Source: Emcibacteraceae bacterium (GTDB taxonomy: Bacteria; Pseudomonadota; Alphaproteobacteria; Sphingomonadales; Emcibacteraceae). From it: a stretch of 45,961 bases of DNA. Under the pieces are notes generated by a model. The model saw nothing but the letters and a program-made list of their open reading frames with translations. It did no database searches and was not told the origin of the DNA. How positions within the stretch are numbered: the stretch's first letter is position 1; each line of letters opens with the position of its first letter. The stretch is from assembly GCA_016744185.1 (NCBI GenBank), contig JADGEY010000009.1, positions 1-45,961 of the forward strand, written 5' to 3'. Both the position numbers and the translations under genes were made by a program. Below, one piece after another: positions 1-7,784 of the stretch.

Positions 1-208
1 ACGCAATCAGAGGCGATATTACAATCGTTAACCCCTCCGCTAAAAGAGCGGGGATTTGAAAGCAAAGAGACTTCCCTGCCCCCGTTGGCATAACCGCAAG
101 GATATTTGTTCCAGAGCTATATTTACCAATAATTTCAGCTTGCGATCCCCGAAAATTATCATATCCAAATGTATTTTTTAAAATTTTTAAAGCTGAATTA
201 TCCTGCAT
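1..208 (-). CDS. recQ: ATP-dependent DNA helicase RecQ, N-terminal fragment
   Basis: This is a 3'-5' superfamily 2 DNA helicase that works in recombination repair and stalled-fork processing. Reading the minus strand from an ATG at 208 gives 69 codons without a stop, running off the window edge. The peptide starts MQDNSALKILKNTFGYDNFR, shows the RecQ-type Q-motif region (GYDNFRGSQAEII), then a Walker A motif (MPTGAGKSLC), and reaches the conserved VISPLIA of motif Ia. All of this lies where RecQ has it, so the start is well placed. The rest of the helicase, RQC and HRDC regions lie outside the window. It is divergent from the M1 peptidase gene, with 197 bp between the two starts. Other RecQ-family helicases share these motifs, but the spacing fits RecQ itself best. 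Confidence 0.9.
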   Translation of the reverse strand, partial: MQDNSALKILKNTFGYDNFRGSQAEIIGKYSSGTNILAVMPTGAGKSLCFQIPALLAEGLTIVISPLIA

Positions 209-405
209 AATATCCCTACTGGCGCATATATTGAGGTATTATGTTTAGAATATATTGAAGAAAATTGAAACAAAGAAAACCTTGCAGCATTTGAAAATCA
301 TATTTTACTAGAAACTATAACATAACATATGTATATTCTGTGGTCTAAAGATTAGATTCTTTAAACAATAACCATAAACTATTTGTAAGTAGGAGTTTTA
401 TACCA

Positions 406-2901
406 ATGTTACGCAAAATATTAGTTATAGCTGCTGTCTGTTTTTCTTTTTCAAGCGTCACTTACGCTCAAGGAATTAAACAGTCAAAAGGCAATTTTGA
501 AGATAAATTTCGTCAATTAGATGAAATCTTACCAACAGCAAATATTTACAGAAATGCAGGCGGAGAGCCTGGGCATAAATATTGGCAGCAGCGTGCTGAT
601 TATACAATTAACGCAACATTAGATGAAAATAAAAAACGCCTTAGCGGTACTGTGAAAATTAAATATCACAATAACTCACCTGATACATTACGTTTTCTTT
701 GGGTGCAGCTTGATCAGAATGTTTTTGATAAAAATTCAAAAGCCCGTTTAAGCAGAACAACTCGCTCTGGTCCTTCAAAAGGTCTAAAAGGATTTGGCAG
801 TAAATCTGGACGCTTGTCTCTTGGTCAATTAAGAGCCCAGCATGTTGCAACTGATATTGATTATGGTTTTGATATTAGCTCTGTTAAAGATGGATCTAAC
901 AAAACATTAAAATATACGCTTGTTGGTACAAAAATGCGCATTGATCTTAAAAAACCTTTAAGAACAGGCAAGACAGTAACTTTCAGCATTAAATACGCCT
1001 ATAATATCATTAATAATAAAGTCATGGGCGGCCGTAATGGATATGAGCATTTTCCAAAAGATGAAATTGAAGGCGGCGGATATATTTACCTTATCGCTCA
1101 GTGGTATCCTCGCATGGGAGCTTATACAGACTATGAAGCATGGACTGCAAAAGAATTTCTTGGCACGGGTGAATTTACGCAGGAGTTTGGTGACTTTGAT
1201 GTTAAATTAACCGTTCCTGCCGATCATATTGTGGCTGCAACGGGCGAGCTTGAAAATAGCTCATCTGTTCTAACATCGGCTCAGCGTTCACGCCTTAAAA
1301 AATCACGTACTTCTAAACGTCCTGTCTTAATTGTGACAGATGAAGAAGCACTTGAAAATGAGAAAAAAGGTACGAGCAAAACCAAAACTTGGCATTTTAA
1401 AGCCAAAAATGTTCGTGATTTCGCTTGGGCATCATCACGTAAATTTATTTGGGACGCAAAAGGCGTTAAACAAACCAATGCTAAAGTTCCTCTTGTCATG
1501 GCAATGTCATATTGGCCAAAAGAAGGCGGCGATCTTTGGAAAAAATATTCAACCGAAGTTGTTGAGCATACAATTGATGTTTATTCACGTGTGACATTCA
1601 AATACCCCTATCCTGTTATCATTTCTGTAAATGGACCTGTTGGTGGCATGGAATATCCAATGATCACCTTTAATGGTCCTCGTACTGTTCTTCATAAAGA
1701 TGGGACAAGAACCTATACTAAGGGCGCGAAAAACTTCCTTATTGGCGTTGTTATTCATGAAGTGGGTCATATGTATTATCCCATGATTATCAATTCTGAT
1801 GAACGTCAATGGGCTTGGATGGATGAAGGGCTTAACAGTTATATGGACAGCGTTGCAGGCCGTGAATGGGATCCTTCTGACAGACCGAATGAGCCTTCAG
1901 AGATCATTGGCTATATGAAAGGTGAAGTGCAAGTACCGATTATGACGCAATCGGATAGTATTTTAAGATATGGTCCAAATGCCTATACAAAACCTGCTAC
2001 GGCTTTAAATATTCTGCGTGAAACTATTTTAGGCAATGAGCTATTTGATTTTGCTTTTAAAGAATATGCTCGCCGCTGGAAATTTAAACGTCCAACCCCT
2101 GCTGATTTCTTTCGCACAATGGAAGAAGCATCAGGCATCGACCTTGATTGGTTCTGGAGAGGCTGGTTCTATTCAACCGACCATGTGGATATTTCATTAG
2201 ATTATGTCTATAAAATGGAAATGGGTACTAAAAACCCAGATATTGATTTTAAAAATAAACGTAAAGCATTTAAAAAGAGACCTGCTTCTTTATTTGTTGA
2301 AAATTATAGAAAAAAAGGCATGCAGTCTTGGGTTGAAAGAAACCCTGATGTCTCTGACTTCTATGATAAAAATGATAATTTTACGGTGACTAATAAAGAC
2401 AGAAACTCTTTTAATTCATTCATCAAAGGTTTGAAGCCTTGGGAAAAAGCGGCTTATGAACGTACATTAAAAGAAAACAAGAGCTATTATGTTCTTGAAA
2501 TGTCCAATAAAGGCGGTCTTGTAATGCCTATTATTCTTGGTCTTACTTATAAAGATGGCTCAACAGAGATTAAAAAACTCCCTGCCGAAATCTGGCGTAA
2601 AAGCCCGCTTGCTGTTAAAAAGCTTTTGGTTCTCGATAAAGAATTATCATCTATTGTCATCGATCCACGCTGGGAAACGGCTGATGTAAATATTGAAAAT
2701 AATTATTATCCACGCCGCATGATTCCATCACGTGTTGAAATCTACAAAAGACCTGCGCGCAAAGCTAAAAATCTTATGCATGAAAGTAAGACTAAGCTTA
2801 AAAGCGATAAGGACGATAAAAAAGAAGCTGATAAAAAGAAAGCTTCTAAAAAAGCTGGCGATAAAAAGAAAAATGTCAAAAAAAAGAAAGCTAAAAAATA
2901 A
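406..2901 (+). CDS. Secreted M1-family zinc metallopeptidase with lysine-rich tail
   Basis: This is a gluzincin aminopeptidase-like enzyme, probably periplasmic. Residues 1-21 form a signal peptide ending TYA before Gln. An M1 N-terminal beta domain follows. A GGMEY motif at 413-417 stands where M1 enzymes have GAMEN. The zinc site is HEVGH at 451-455, with the third ligand Glu474 in WMDEGLNSY, giving the M1 spacing HExxH-x18-E. The last 46 residues (about 786-831) are a low-complexity Lys/Asp/Ala tail, unusual for the family. Start choice: AGGAG at 391-395, 10 bases before the ATG. The stop codon overlaps the next start (TAATG), so the two genes are probably co-translated. Substrate is unknown. 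The fold and zinc site are secure; peptide cleavage is inferred from the family. Confidence 0.92.
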   Translation: MLRKILVIAAVCFSFSSVTYAQGIKQSKGNFEDKFRQLDEILPTANIYRNAGGEPGHKYWQQRADYTINATLDENKKRLSGTVKIKYHNNSPDTLRFLWVQLDQNVFDKNSKARLSRTTRSGPSKGLKGFGSKSGRLSLGQLRAQHVATDIDYGFDISSVKDGSNKTLKYTLVGTKMRIDLKKPLRTGKTVTFSIKYAYNIINNKVMGGRNGYEHFPKDEIEGGGYIYLIAQWYPRMGAYTDYEAWTAKEFLGTGEFTQEFGDFDVKLTVPADHIVAATGELENSSSVLTSAQRSRLKKSRTSKRPVLIVTDEEALENEKKGTSKTKTWHFKAKNVRDFAWASSRKFIWDAKGVKQTNAKVPLVMAMSYWPKEGGDLWKKYSTEVVEHTIDVYSRVTFKYPYPVIISVNGPVGGMEYPMITFNGPRTVLHKDGTRTYTKGAKNFLIGVVIHEVGHMYYPMIINSDERQWAWMDEGLNSYMDSVAGREWDPSDRPNEPSEIIGYMKGEVQVPIMTQSDSILRYGPNAYTKPATALNILRETILGNELFDFAFKEYARRWKFKRPTPADFFRTMEEASGIDLDWFWRGWFYSTDHVDISLDYVYKMEMGTKNPDIDFKNKRKAFKKRPASLFVENYRKKGMQSWVERNPDVSDFYDKNDNFTVTNKDRNSFNSFIKGLKPWEKAAYERTLKENKSYYVLEMSNKGGLVMPIILGLTYKDGSTEIKKLPAEIWRKSPLAVKKLLVLDKELSSIVIDPRWETADVNIENNYYPRRMIPSRVEIYKRPARKAKNLMHESKTKLKSDKDDKKEADKKKASKKAGDKKKNVKKKKAKK

Positions 2902-3434
2902 TGAATTGGCGTTTATTTTTTATAATAATGATTGTCGCAGGGGCTTTAACAGCTCCTGTGAATGCTCATCAAATTAGAGCGGCGATCACCAAAGTACTCT
3001 TTAATAAAAACACCGGTAATTTAGAAGTTATGCACCGTTTTTATCTTCATGATGCAGAGCATGCTGTAAAAGAAATCATCGGCACGAGGGCTGATCTACA
3101 TAATTCTCTTAAAACGCAAAAGGCCTTTGCCAAATATGTGTCCGAGAGATTTTATATTAAGCCGCTGAACGGAAAAGAAATTCATCTTAATATCGTTGGG
3201 CAAGAGGTTGACCATAAATTCTTTTGGGTTTACCAAGAAATTAAAGCTCCTAAGGACTTAAAGGGTCTGGTGATTGTTCATAATGCCCTGCGTGAGATTT
3301 GGACGGATCAAATCAATACGGTAAATATAGAAGGCAGGGGCGATCTTAAAACTGCAACTTTCAGCGGTGATATTGAACTTCTTAGCGTAGAATTTAAAAA
3401 TCATGAAAAAGAATCTAAAGATCATCATAAATAA
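2901..3434 (+). CDS. Secreted DUF6702-like protein coupled to the M1 peptidase
   Basis: This 177-residue exported protein has no known biochemical role. It has a signal peptide ending VNA before HQIRA (residues 1-22), then a single soluble domain. The opening HQIRAAITKVLFNKNTGNLE, a small beta-rich region starting with His just after cleavage and followed by an NxxTGxLEV turn, resembles DUF6702. From general knowledge, proteins of that family often sit next to M1 peptidases; this is recognition by eye and not a search result. Its ATG overlaps the peptidase stop by one base, so translational coupling and a shared function are likely. The final residues are charged (EKESKDHHK). A hairpin terminator follows at 3458. 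No catalytic motif is visible. Confidence 0.7.
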   Translation: MNWRLFFIIMIVAGALTAPVNAHQIRAAITKVLFNKNTGNLEVMHRFYLHDAEHAVKEIIGTRADLHNSLKTQKAFAKYVSERFYIKPLNGKEIHLNIVGQEVDHKFFWVYQEIKAPKDLKGLVIVHNALREIWTDQINTVNIEGRGDLKTATFSGDIELLSVEFKNHEKESKDHHK

Positions 3435-3457
3435 TTCGTCATTTTAAAACTTAATCA

Positions 3458-3497
3458 TGGATAGGCATTTCGCCTATCTATTCCCTTCTTTCTAATT
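3458..3497 (+). terminator. Probable intrinsic terminator after the M1 peptidase/DUF6702 pair
   Basis: A perfect stem GATAGGC/GCCTATC (3460-3466 with 3472-3478) closes a five-base loop and can be extended by a G-T and a T-A pair. It is followed by pyrimidine-rich sequence (ttcccttctttct). It lies 26 bases past the DUF6702 stop. The U-tract is interrupted by C, so efficiency is uncertain. Confidence 0.55.
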
Positions 3498-3554
3498 CTC
3501 AAATATTTCATTTTTATGTTGTAAATTATTGTCCCATTTGCTTTTCTTACCCTT

Positions 3555-4145
3555 ATGAAAACCTTAGAAACAGACCGCCTTATCATTAGAGCTTTTACCG
3601 AAAATGATTTTGATTTTTTACATGAACTCCATAGCGATATAGATGTGATGCGCTATATTCTTGGGCGGGTTCGTACAACAAAAGAATCCGAAGAATATTT
3701 AAAAAACTCCCTTAATCTTCATAAAACAGAACAGCTCGGGCAAATGCTAGTCTATAGCAAAGAGCATGATAGAGCGATCGGCAGATGCGGGTTTAGCAAG
3801 TTTTATAAAGCGATTTTTGAAGGCAAGGAATATTATGATTTCGGCACGCTAGATGCCCTGCCCCAAAATTCTAAAATTACGCAAATCATAGAACTCGGAT
3901 ATACATTTAAAAAAGAATATTGGGGCAAGGGCTATGCCTCAGAAGCCGCCGCTGCCCAGCGTGACCATGGTTTTAGAGATAAAAACCTTAAAAATATTAC
4001 CTCTCTTATTATGGCAGAAAACATTGGCTCGCAAAAAGTATCTTCTAAAATTGGTTTTAAAGAATGCGGTAGGTGCATCATCCACGGCACAGCTTCTTTA
4101 AAATTTCAAATAACACATGATGAATGGACTAGATTATATGGATAA
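3555..4145 (+). CDS. GNAT-family N-acetyltransferase (RimJ/RimL-like)
   Basis: This protein of 196 residues probably transfers an acetyl group from acetyl-CoA to an amine; the acceptor cannot be told from sequence. It begins with the RimJ/RimL/YdaF-type signature ETDRLIIRAFTENDF. It carries the acetyl-CoA pyrophosphate-binding loop as YWGKGYASEA around residues 122-131 (R/Q-x-x-G-x-G/A type, with Glu at the first position). It ends with the usual NxxSQKVSSKIGFKECG segment. No clear Shine-Dalgarno sequence precedes the ATG, so the start is less certain than the family call. The mazG start lies inside its 3' end, so the two are probably co-transcribed. Confidence 0.85.
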   Translation: MKTLETDRLIIRAFTENDFDFLHELHSDIDVMRYILGRVRTTKESEEYLKNSLNLHKTEQLGQMLVYSKEHDRAIGRCGFSKFYKAIFEGKEYYDFGTLDALPQNSKITQIIELGYTFKKEYWGKGYASEAAAAQRDHGFRDKNLKNITSLIMAENIGSQKVSSKIGFKECGRCIIHGTASLKFQITHDEWTRLYG

Positions 4146-4920
4146 GCTCTTAGATATTATGAAAGCCCTTAGAGACCCTGAAACAGGCTGCCCTTGGGAC
4201 GTTCAGCAAACATTCGAAACGATAGCCCCCTACACTTTAGAAGAGGCGCATGAGGTGGTTGAAACCATTGAAAATAATGATATGGACGCTCTAAAGGACG
4301 AACTGGGCGATCTCTTACTACAAGTGGTCTTTCATAGTCAAATAGCCAGTGAAAAAAATCTGTTTGATTTTACAGATGTAGTGGAAAATATTTGCGAAAA
4401 AATGATCCGCCGTCACCCTCATGTTTTTGCAGATGAGGAAATGCGAGATGTAGAATCCCAAAATAAAGCATGGGAAGACCAAAAAGCGTTAGAGCGACAA
4501 GAAAAAGACCAAAATATATCTATTTTGGACGGCATTACATTATCCCTGCCCGCTTTGACCCGAGCTGTAAAATTGCAAAAACGTGCCGCAAGAGTGGGCT
4601 TTGATTGGCCAGAAACATCACAGGTCATTGATAAATTACAAGAAGAAATGATAGAGCTAAGCGAAGAGCTGATTAAAGCTAAAGATAATCACGAAAAAAT
4701 AGAAGAAGAATTTGGTGATATGATGTTTGTTTATGCAAATCTTGCTCGGCATCTTAAAATTAATCCAGAAATGGCACTTCGCAGATGCAATAAAAAATTT
4801 GAAACACGCTTTAAAATGATAGAGCAATATCTCATAAAGGATGGTAAAGTAATCGAAGAATCTTCCCTAGAAGAATTAGATGCTTTATGGGATAAAGCTA
4901 AAGCTGAACTTAAAAAATAA
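4117..4920 (+). CDS. mazG: Nucleoside triphosphate pyrophosphohydrolase MazG
   Basis: MazG hydrolyses (d)NTPs to NMP and pyrophosphate, clearing aberrant nucleotides. It is an all-alpha NTP-PPase with two MazG domains. The N-terminal signature DPETGCPWD is present. Metal ligands of the first domain are visible as EEAHE (42-46) and ELGD (62-65). The second domain repeats the pattern with QEEMIEL and EEEFGD. Length (267 aa) matches the bacterial two-domain form. Two ATG starts are possible: 4117 (29-base overlap with the acetyltransferase gene) and 4138 (8-base overlap, giving MDKLLDIMK). Neither has a strong ribosome site. The reading frame ends in TAA followed directly by an in-frame TAG, after which the topoisomerase begins in the same frame. 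Confidence 0.95.
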   Translation: MMNGLDYMDKLLDIMKALRDPETGCPWDVQQTFETIAPYTLEEAHEVVETIENNDMDALKDELGDLLLQVVFHSQIASEKNLFDFTDVVENICEKMIRRHPHVFADEEMRDVESQNKAWEDQKALERQEKDQNISILDGITLSLPALTRAVKLQKRAARVGFDWPETSQVIDKLQEEMIELSEELIKAKDNHEKIEEEFGDMMFVYANLARHLKINPEMALRRCNKKFETRFKMIEQYLIKDGKVIEESSLEELDALWDKAKAELKK

Positions 4921-4921
4921 T

Positions 4922-4935
4922 AGGACGCTCTCATT
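4922..4935 (+). promoter_or_regulatory. Ribosome binding site and ATT start codon of the topoisomerase
   Basis: AGGA at 4922-4925 lies seven bases before ATT at 4933. This is the only near-cognate start upstream of the essential toprim residues. In frame, the codons between the TAG at 4921 and the first ATG (5056) contain no ATG, GTG, TTG or CTG placed before the catalytic Glu. Confidence 0.6.
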
Positions 4936-7308
4936 AATCCTTCCGAAACACTTATTATTTGTGAAAAACCATCACAGGCCCGTAATTTATTCTCTGCCGT
5001 TGGCAAGAAATATGGTCATATTATAGCGGCGCAGGGGCATCTACTGCGCCTTGAAATGCCAGAAGAAATTAACGCTGCATGGAAAAGCTGGGGCTATGAT
5101 ATTTTAATCCCTACAGGGCGGCGTTTTGATTTTCGCCCTGCGGAGGGTTCTGGCAGAGACCGTAAATTAAATGAAATTAGAATAGCTTTAGAGAAAGCAA
5201 AAAACGTCATCATCGCTACCGACTGTGACCGTGAAGGAGAAGGTATCGGGCGTGAGCTTCTTATCTACCATGGGTTTAAAGGCACAGTAATGCGGATTAT
5301 GTTTTCCGCTGAAGATAAAAAAACCATCAAAAAAGCCTTTAAAGATATAAAGCCTTCCTCTGAATATGATGCTCTTTACAATGCCTTTTACGCCCGTGCC
5401 GCTGTTGATAAAGCAAATAACTTAACTTTAACGCGGGCTGTTACGGTAAGGTTTAAAAAACCAGGGGCAAAAGGCGCAATCGGTGTGGGGCGTGTCATGT
5501 CCCCTACCCTTGCGATTGTCTGCCGCAGGCAAAAAGAAATAGACGCTTTTGATGCAAGAGATTTTTATGAAATTTCTATGTCTGTAAAGGGCGAAAATGG
5601 AGCAGTCACGCTTCATTACCGCCCCAAAGGGAAAGGGCGAATTTATGAAGAGGAAAAAGCTGTATCGCTTCTCGAAGCCGCAAAAATCTGGACGGGTGAA
5701 ATTAGGGTAAATTTTGAAAATAAAAAAGCGGCCCCGCCGAAGTTTTTTGATCTTCCCACATTGCAAAAAGAAGCGAATAAAAAAGGCTTTTCCGCTTCTC
5801 GTACGCTGGAAATTGCCCAATCATTATATGAACGCCATAAAATTATAACCTATCCAAGGGCAGCGGTACGCTCACTTCCTGAAAATATGGCGGGGGAAGC
5901 GCAAAAGCTTCTTGAAGAAATAAAAAAAATTGAAAGTTTTTCACAGATCAATCTAGAAAAAGCAATCGTTCGTAAAGACCGATCTGGATATTATTCAGAT
6001 AAAGCCCTTAAGGGAGAATCTCATCATGCGCTTATCCCAAATATTTCAGTCTGTGATAATTTTGTGCGTATTTACGACCAACTGGACGCAGATCATAAAG
6101 AATTATTTGACATCATTACTAAAAGCTTTCTTGCCGCCATTTCAGAAGATCATATATACGATCAAACCACATTATCTGCCGAGCTTTTGAAAGATGATCA
6201 AAAATATATTTTCAATGAAATAGGCAAAGTTACACGCAGTGCAGGCTGGAAAGAGCTTTTCCCCGAAAATGAAGATAAGGGCAAAAAGCTTAAGAAAAAA
6301 GAAGCTGAAATCTCTCTTCCTGCCCTAAATGACGGGGATATGATGAAAGCAGTTCAGGCAAAATTATCAAAAAAGAAAACAAGCCCCCCTAAAGCCTATT
6401 CAGAAGGGGAGCTGATAAATGCGATGCAAAATGCGTGGAAATTTGTTGAAAATGAAGACGAACGGGAACGGCTTAAAACAGCAAAAGGCATTGGTACACC
6501 TGCAACCCGTGACCAAATCATTGAGAATCTTAAACAAAAATCTTTTGAAATTAAAAAGAAAAAAATCCATGCGACTAAATATGGCATGAGGCTCTTTGAA
6601 CTTCTTGAAGAATTTTTACCAACGCTCGTTGATCCTGGAGCAACAGCAAGAATGGAAATGCTGCTTGATTCCATTCAGCTTGGTGAAAATACGGCAGAGG
6701 GCGTTTTCGATCAATCTATTAATGAATTAATTAAAATGGTCGATCTTATTAAAAGCTCTTATCATTCTACGGATCTTACAAAAAACTCTCCTCCGACGGA
6801 AAAAATGCTTTCCTTTGCCCATCGTCTTGCAAAAAGCAACAATCTTACATTACCGCCCGACGCTGTATATGATTATTCCGTATGCAAACTTTTTATTGAT
6901 AATAATACGGCGGAAAAAAATGAAAATGGCATGCCTTCTGAAAAACAAATCTCTTTTGCAAAAAGATTAAGTACAGAGAATAATATTGAAATCCCAGAGA
7001 TGACTTTAAAGAATGTGCAGGAGCTGTCAAAATGGATTGATATGGCCCTTAAAAAAGCGCCTCCCCGTCTTGCTTCAAAAAGCCAGCTTACTTGGATTAA
7101 AAAAATGGTCGAGCAAGGCGAAAAAACACCTACTGGCTATCCTGACAAAGTTACTTTAGAGGCTGCAAATAAATTTTTAGATAAGGCTTTTTCAAAAAAG
7201 AGCCGCACATCGTCTAATTCTCCAAAACATTCACCTCAGCACGAACAAAATGATTCACAAAACAGCCCTCCAAACACGGATAATCCTCCTTTTAACATGG
7301 GCGAATGA
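4933..7308 (+). CDS. Type IA DNA topoisomerase (topoisomerase III-like), probable ATT start
   Basis: This enzyme relaxes or decatenates DNA by single-strand passage. From ATT 4933 the protein is 791 residues. Its N-terminus (INPSETLIICEKPSQARNLF) is the canonical toprim opening with the catalytic Glu in CEKPSQA. The first ATG (5056) would delete this strand and give 750 residues. Further motifs are toprim DxDxE in TDCDREGEG (Asp97, Asp99, Glu101), VGRVMSPTLAIV, the active-site Tyr307 in ITYPRAAV, ESHHALIP, and KGIGTPATRDQII. No C4 zinc fingers are present. Instead, three imperfect 40-residue modules (about 620-660, 668-706, 713-752; pattern PSEKQISFAKRL...WID) precede a polar tail. It lies 12 bases after mazG in the same frame and is probably co-transcribed with it. 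It is distinct from the housekeeping TopA architecture. Confidence 0.88.
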   Translation: MNPSETLIICEKPSQARNLFSAVGKKYGHIIAAQGHLLRLEMPEEINAAWKSWGYDILIPTGRRFDFRPAEGSGRDRKLNEIRIALEKAKNVIIATDCDREGEGIGRELLIYHGFKGTVMRIMFSAEDKKTIKKAFKDIKPSSEYDALYNAFYARAAVDKANNLTLTRAVTVRFKKPGAKGAIGVGRVMSPTLAIVCRRQKEIDAFDARDFYEISMSVKGENGAVTLHYRPKGKGRIYEEEKAVSLLEAAKIWTGEIRVNFENKKAAPPKFFDLPTLQKEANKKGFSASRTLEIAQSLYERHKIITYPRAAVRSLPENMAGEAQKLLEEIKKIESFSQINLEKAIVRKDRSGYYSDKALKGESHHALIPNISVCDNFVRIYDQLDADHKELFDIITKSFLAAISEDHIYDQTTLSAELLKDDQKYIFNEIGKVTRSAGWKELFPENEDKGKKLKKKEAEISLPALNDGDMMKAVQAKLSKKKTSPPKAYSEGELINAMQNAWKFVENEDERERLKTAKGIGTPATRDQIIENLKQKSFEIKKKKIHATKYGMRLFELLEEFLPTLVDPGATARMEMLLDSIQLGENTAEGVFDQSINELIKMVDLIKSSYHSTDLTKNSPPTEKMLSFAHRLAKSNNLTLPPDAVYDYSVCKLFIDNNTAEKNENGMPSEKQISFAKRLSTENNIEIPEMTLKNVQELSKWIDMALKKAPPRLASKSQLTWIKKMVEQGEKTPTGYPDKVTLEAANKFLDKAFSKKSRTSSNSPKHSPQHEQNDSQNSPPNTDNPPFNMGE

Positions 7309-7448
7309 TTTATTTTAAAGCAAAATTATTTCGAAACCTCAACAAATGTATTATTTACATTTAAAATTTATCCGCATATAGTTTATTTAATATTCAAACA
7401 CTTCTGAATATTAATAATTGAACTGTACCCGTAAATTGAAAAATTTTT

Positions 7449-7460
7449 GGGGGGTGGGGG
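7449..7460 (+). repeat. G6-T-G5 tract
   Basis: Six G, one T, then five G, standing alone in very AT-rich DNA after the topoisomerase gene. It could give a two-layer G-quadruplex on the plus strand or a C-rich single strand in a minus-strand transcript. Confidence 0.7.
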
Positions 7461-7466
7461 TGTTTA

Positions 7467-7529
7467 GATCAATTAATGTTGATCCTAATAATTTAAAAAA
7501 AAAGTACATGGCAGTCTAAAATTTAGGAT
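7467..7529. repeat. Two overlapping inverted repeats
   Basis: GATCAA/TTGATC (7467-7472 with 7479-7484) is a 6-bp hairpin with a six-base loop. ATCCTAA (7482-7488) is the exact complement of TTAGGAT (7523-7529), with a 34-base loop holding A9. The two share bases 7482-7484, so they exclude each other. Confidence 0.6.
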
Positions 7530-7533
7530 AGAT

Positions 7534-7570
7534 ATAATTATTTCCTTTAGGGGGGAGAGGAAATAATTAT
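7534..7570. repeat. Perfect 13-bp inverted repeat with G6 loop
   Basis: ATAATTATTTCCT (7534-7546) and AGGAAATAATTAT (7558-7570) are exact complements. They enclose an 11-base loop, ttaggggggag. On the minus strand the loop reads ctcccccctaa, a Shine-Dalgarno-masking type of sequence. The stem has no adjacent T-run, so it does not look like an ordinary terminator. Confidence 0.85.
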
Positions 7571-7625
7571 CTTAAAGTGGTAAACCCCTTCGGACAAAGT
7601 CCCAATAATTCGGCTTTAGGAGAGG

Positions 7626-7701
7626 TGGTGAGCCCGACAGGATTCGAACCTGTGACCTACTGATTAAAAGTCAGACGCTCTACCAACTGAGCTACGGGCC
7701 C
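7626..7701 (-). tRNA. tRNA-Lys (anticodon TTT)
   Basis: Read on the minus strand from 7701, this gives a 76-nt cloverleaf. The acceptor arm GGGCCCG pairs with CGGGCTC (one G-T). The D-arm is GCTCAGTTGGTAGAGC. The anticodon loop CTTTTAA has TTT at 7668-7666. The T-arm contains GGTTCGAATCC, the discriminator is A, and CCA is encoded at 7628-7626. It lies 84 bases downstream of tgt on the same strand and may be processed from that transcript or have its own promoter in the gap. Confidence 0.97.
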
Positions 7702-7784
7702 TTAAAAGAAAATATTCCCCTAAAAGAGATGAGCGGAACATAGTGTTTAAGAGCTTTAGCGTCAATAGTTATTTTAAAAAAATA

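Larger units (their letters stand above)
7309..7625. other. Gene-free, hairpin-rich interval between topoisomerase and tRNA-Lys
   Basis: These 317 bases hold no convincing reading frame. They contain a G-tract pair (7449-7460), a 6-bp hairpin (7467-7484), a 7-bp long-range inverted repeat (7482-7488 with 7523-7529), and a perfect 13-bp stem with a G6 loop (7534-7570). A run of four C (7584-7587) could pair with the G loop. A small GGAC-aaa-GTCC hairpin also lies near 7592. On the minus strand this is the 3' flank of tRNA-Lys and the loop becomes C-rich. It may be a small RNA or a processed 3' trailer. No conventional terminator with a T-run directly after a stem is visible in it. Confidence 0.6.

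Noticed and set aside
4918-4935. mazG-topoisomerase fusion or frameshift
   Set aside because: Both lie in one frame but two consecutive stop codons separate them, and a ribosome site stands before ATT.
5428-5820. 130-codon minus-strand open frame inside the topoisomerase
   Set aside because: It lies opposite catalytic-core codons, has no ribosome site or family features, and is a composition shadow.
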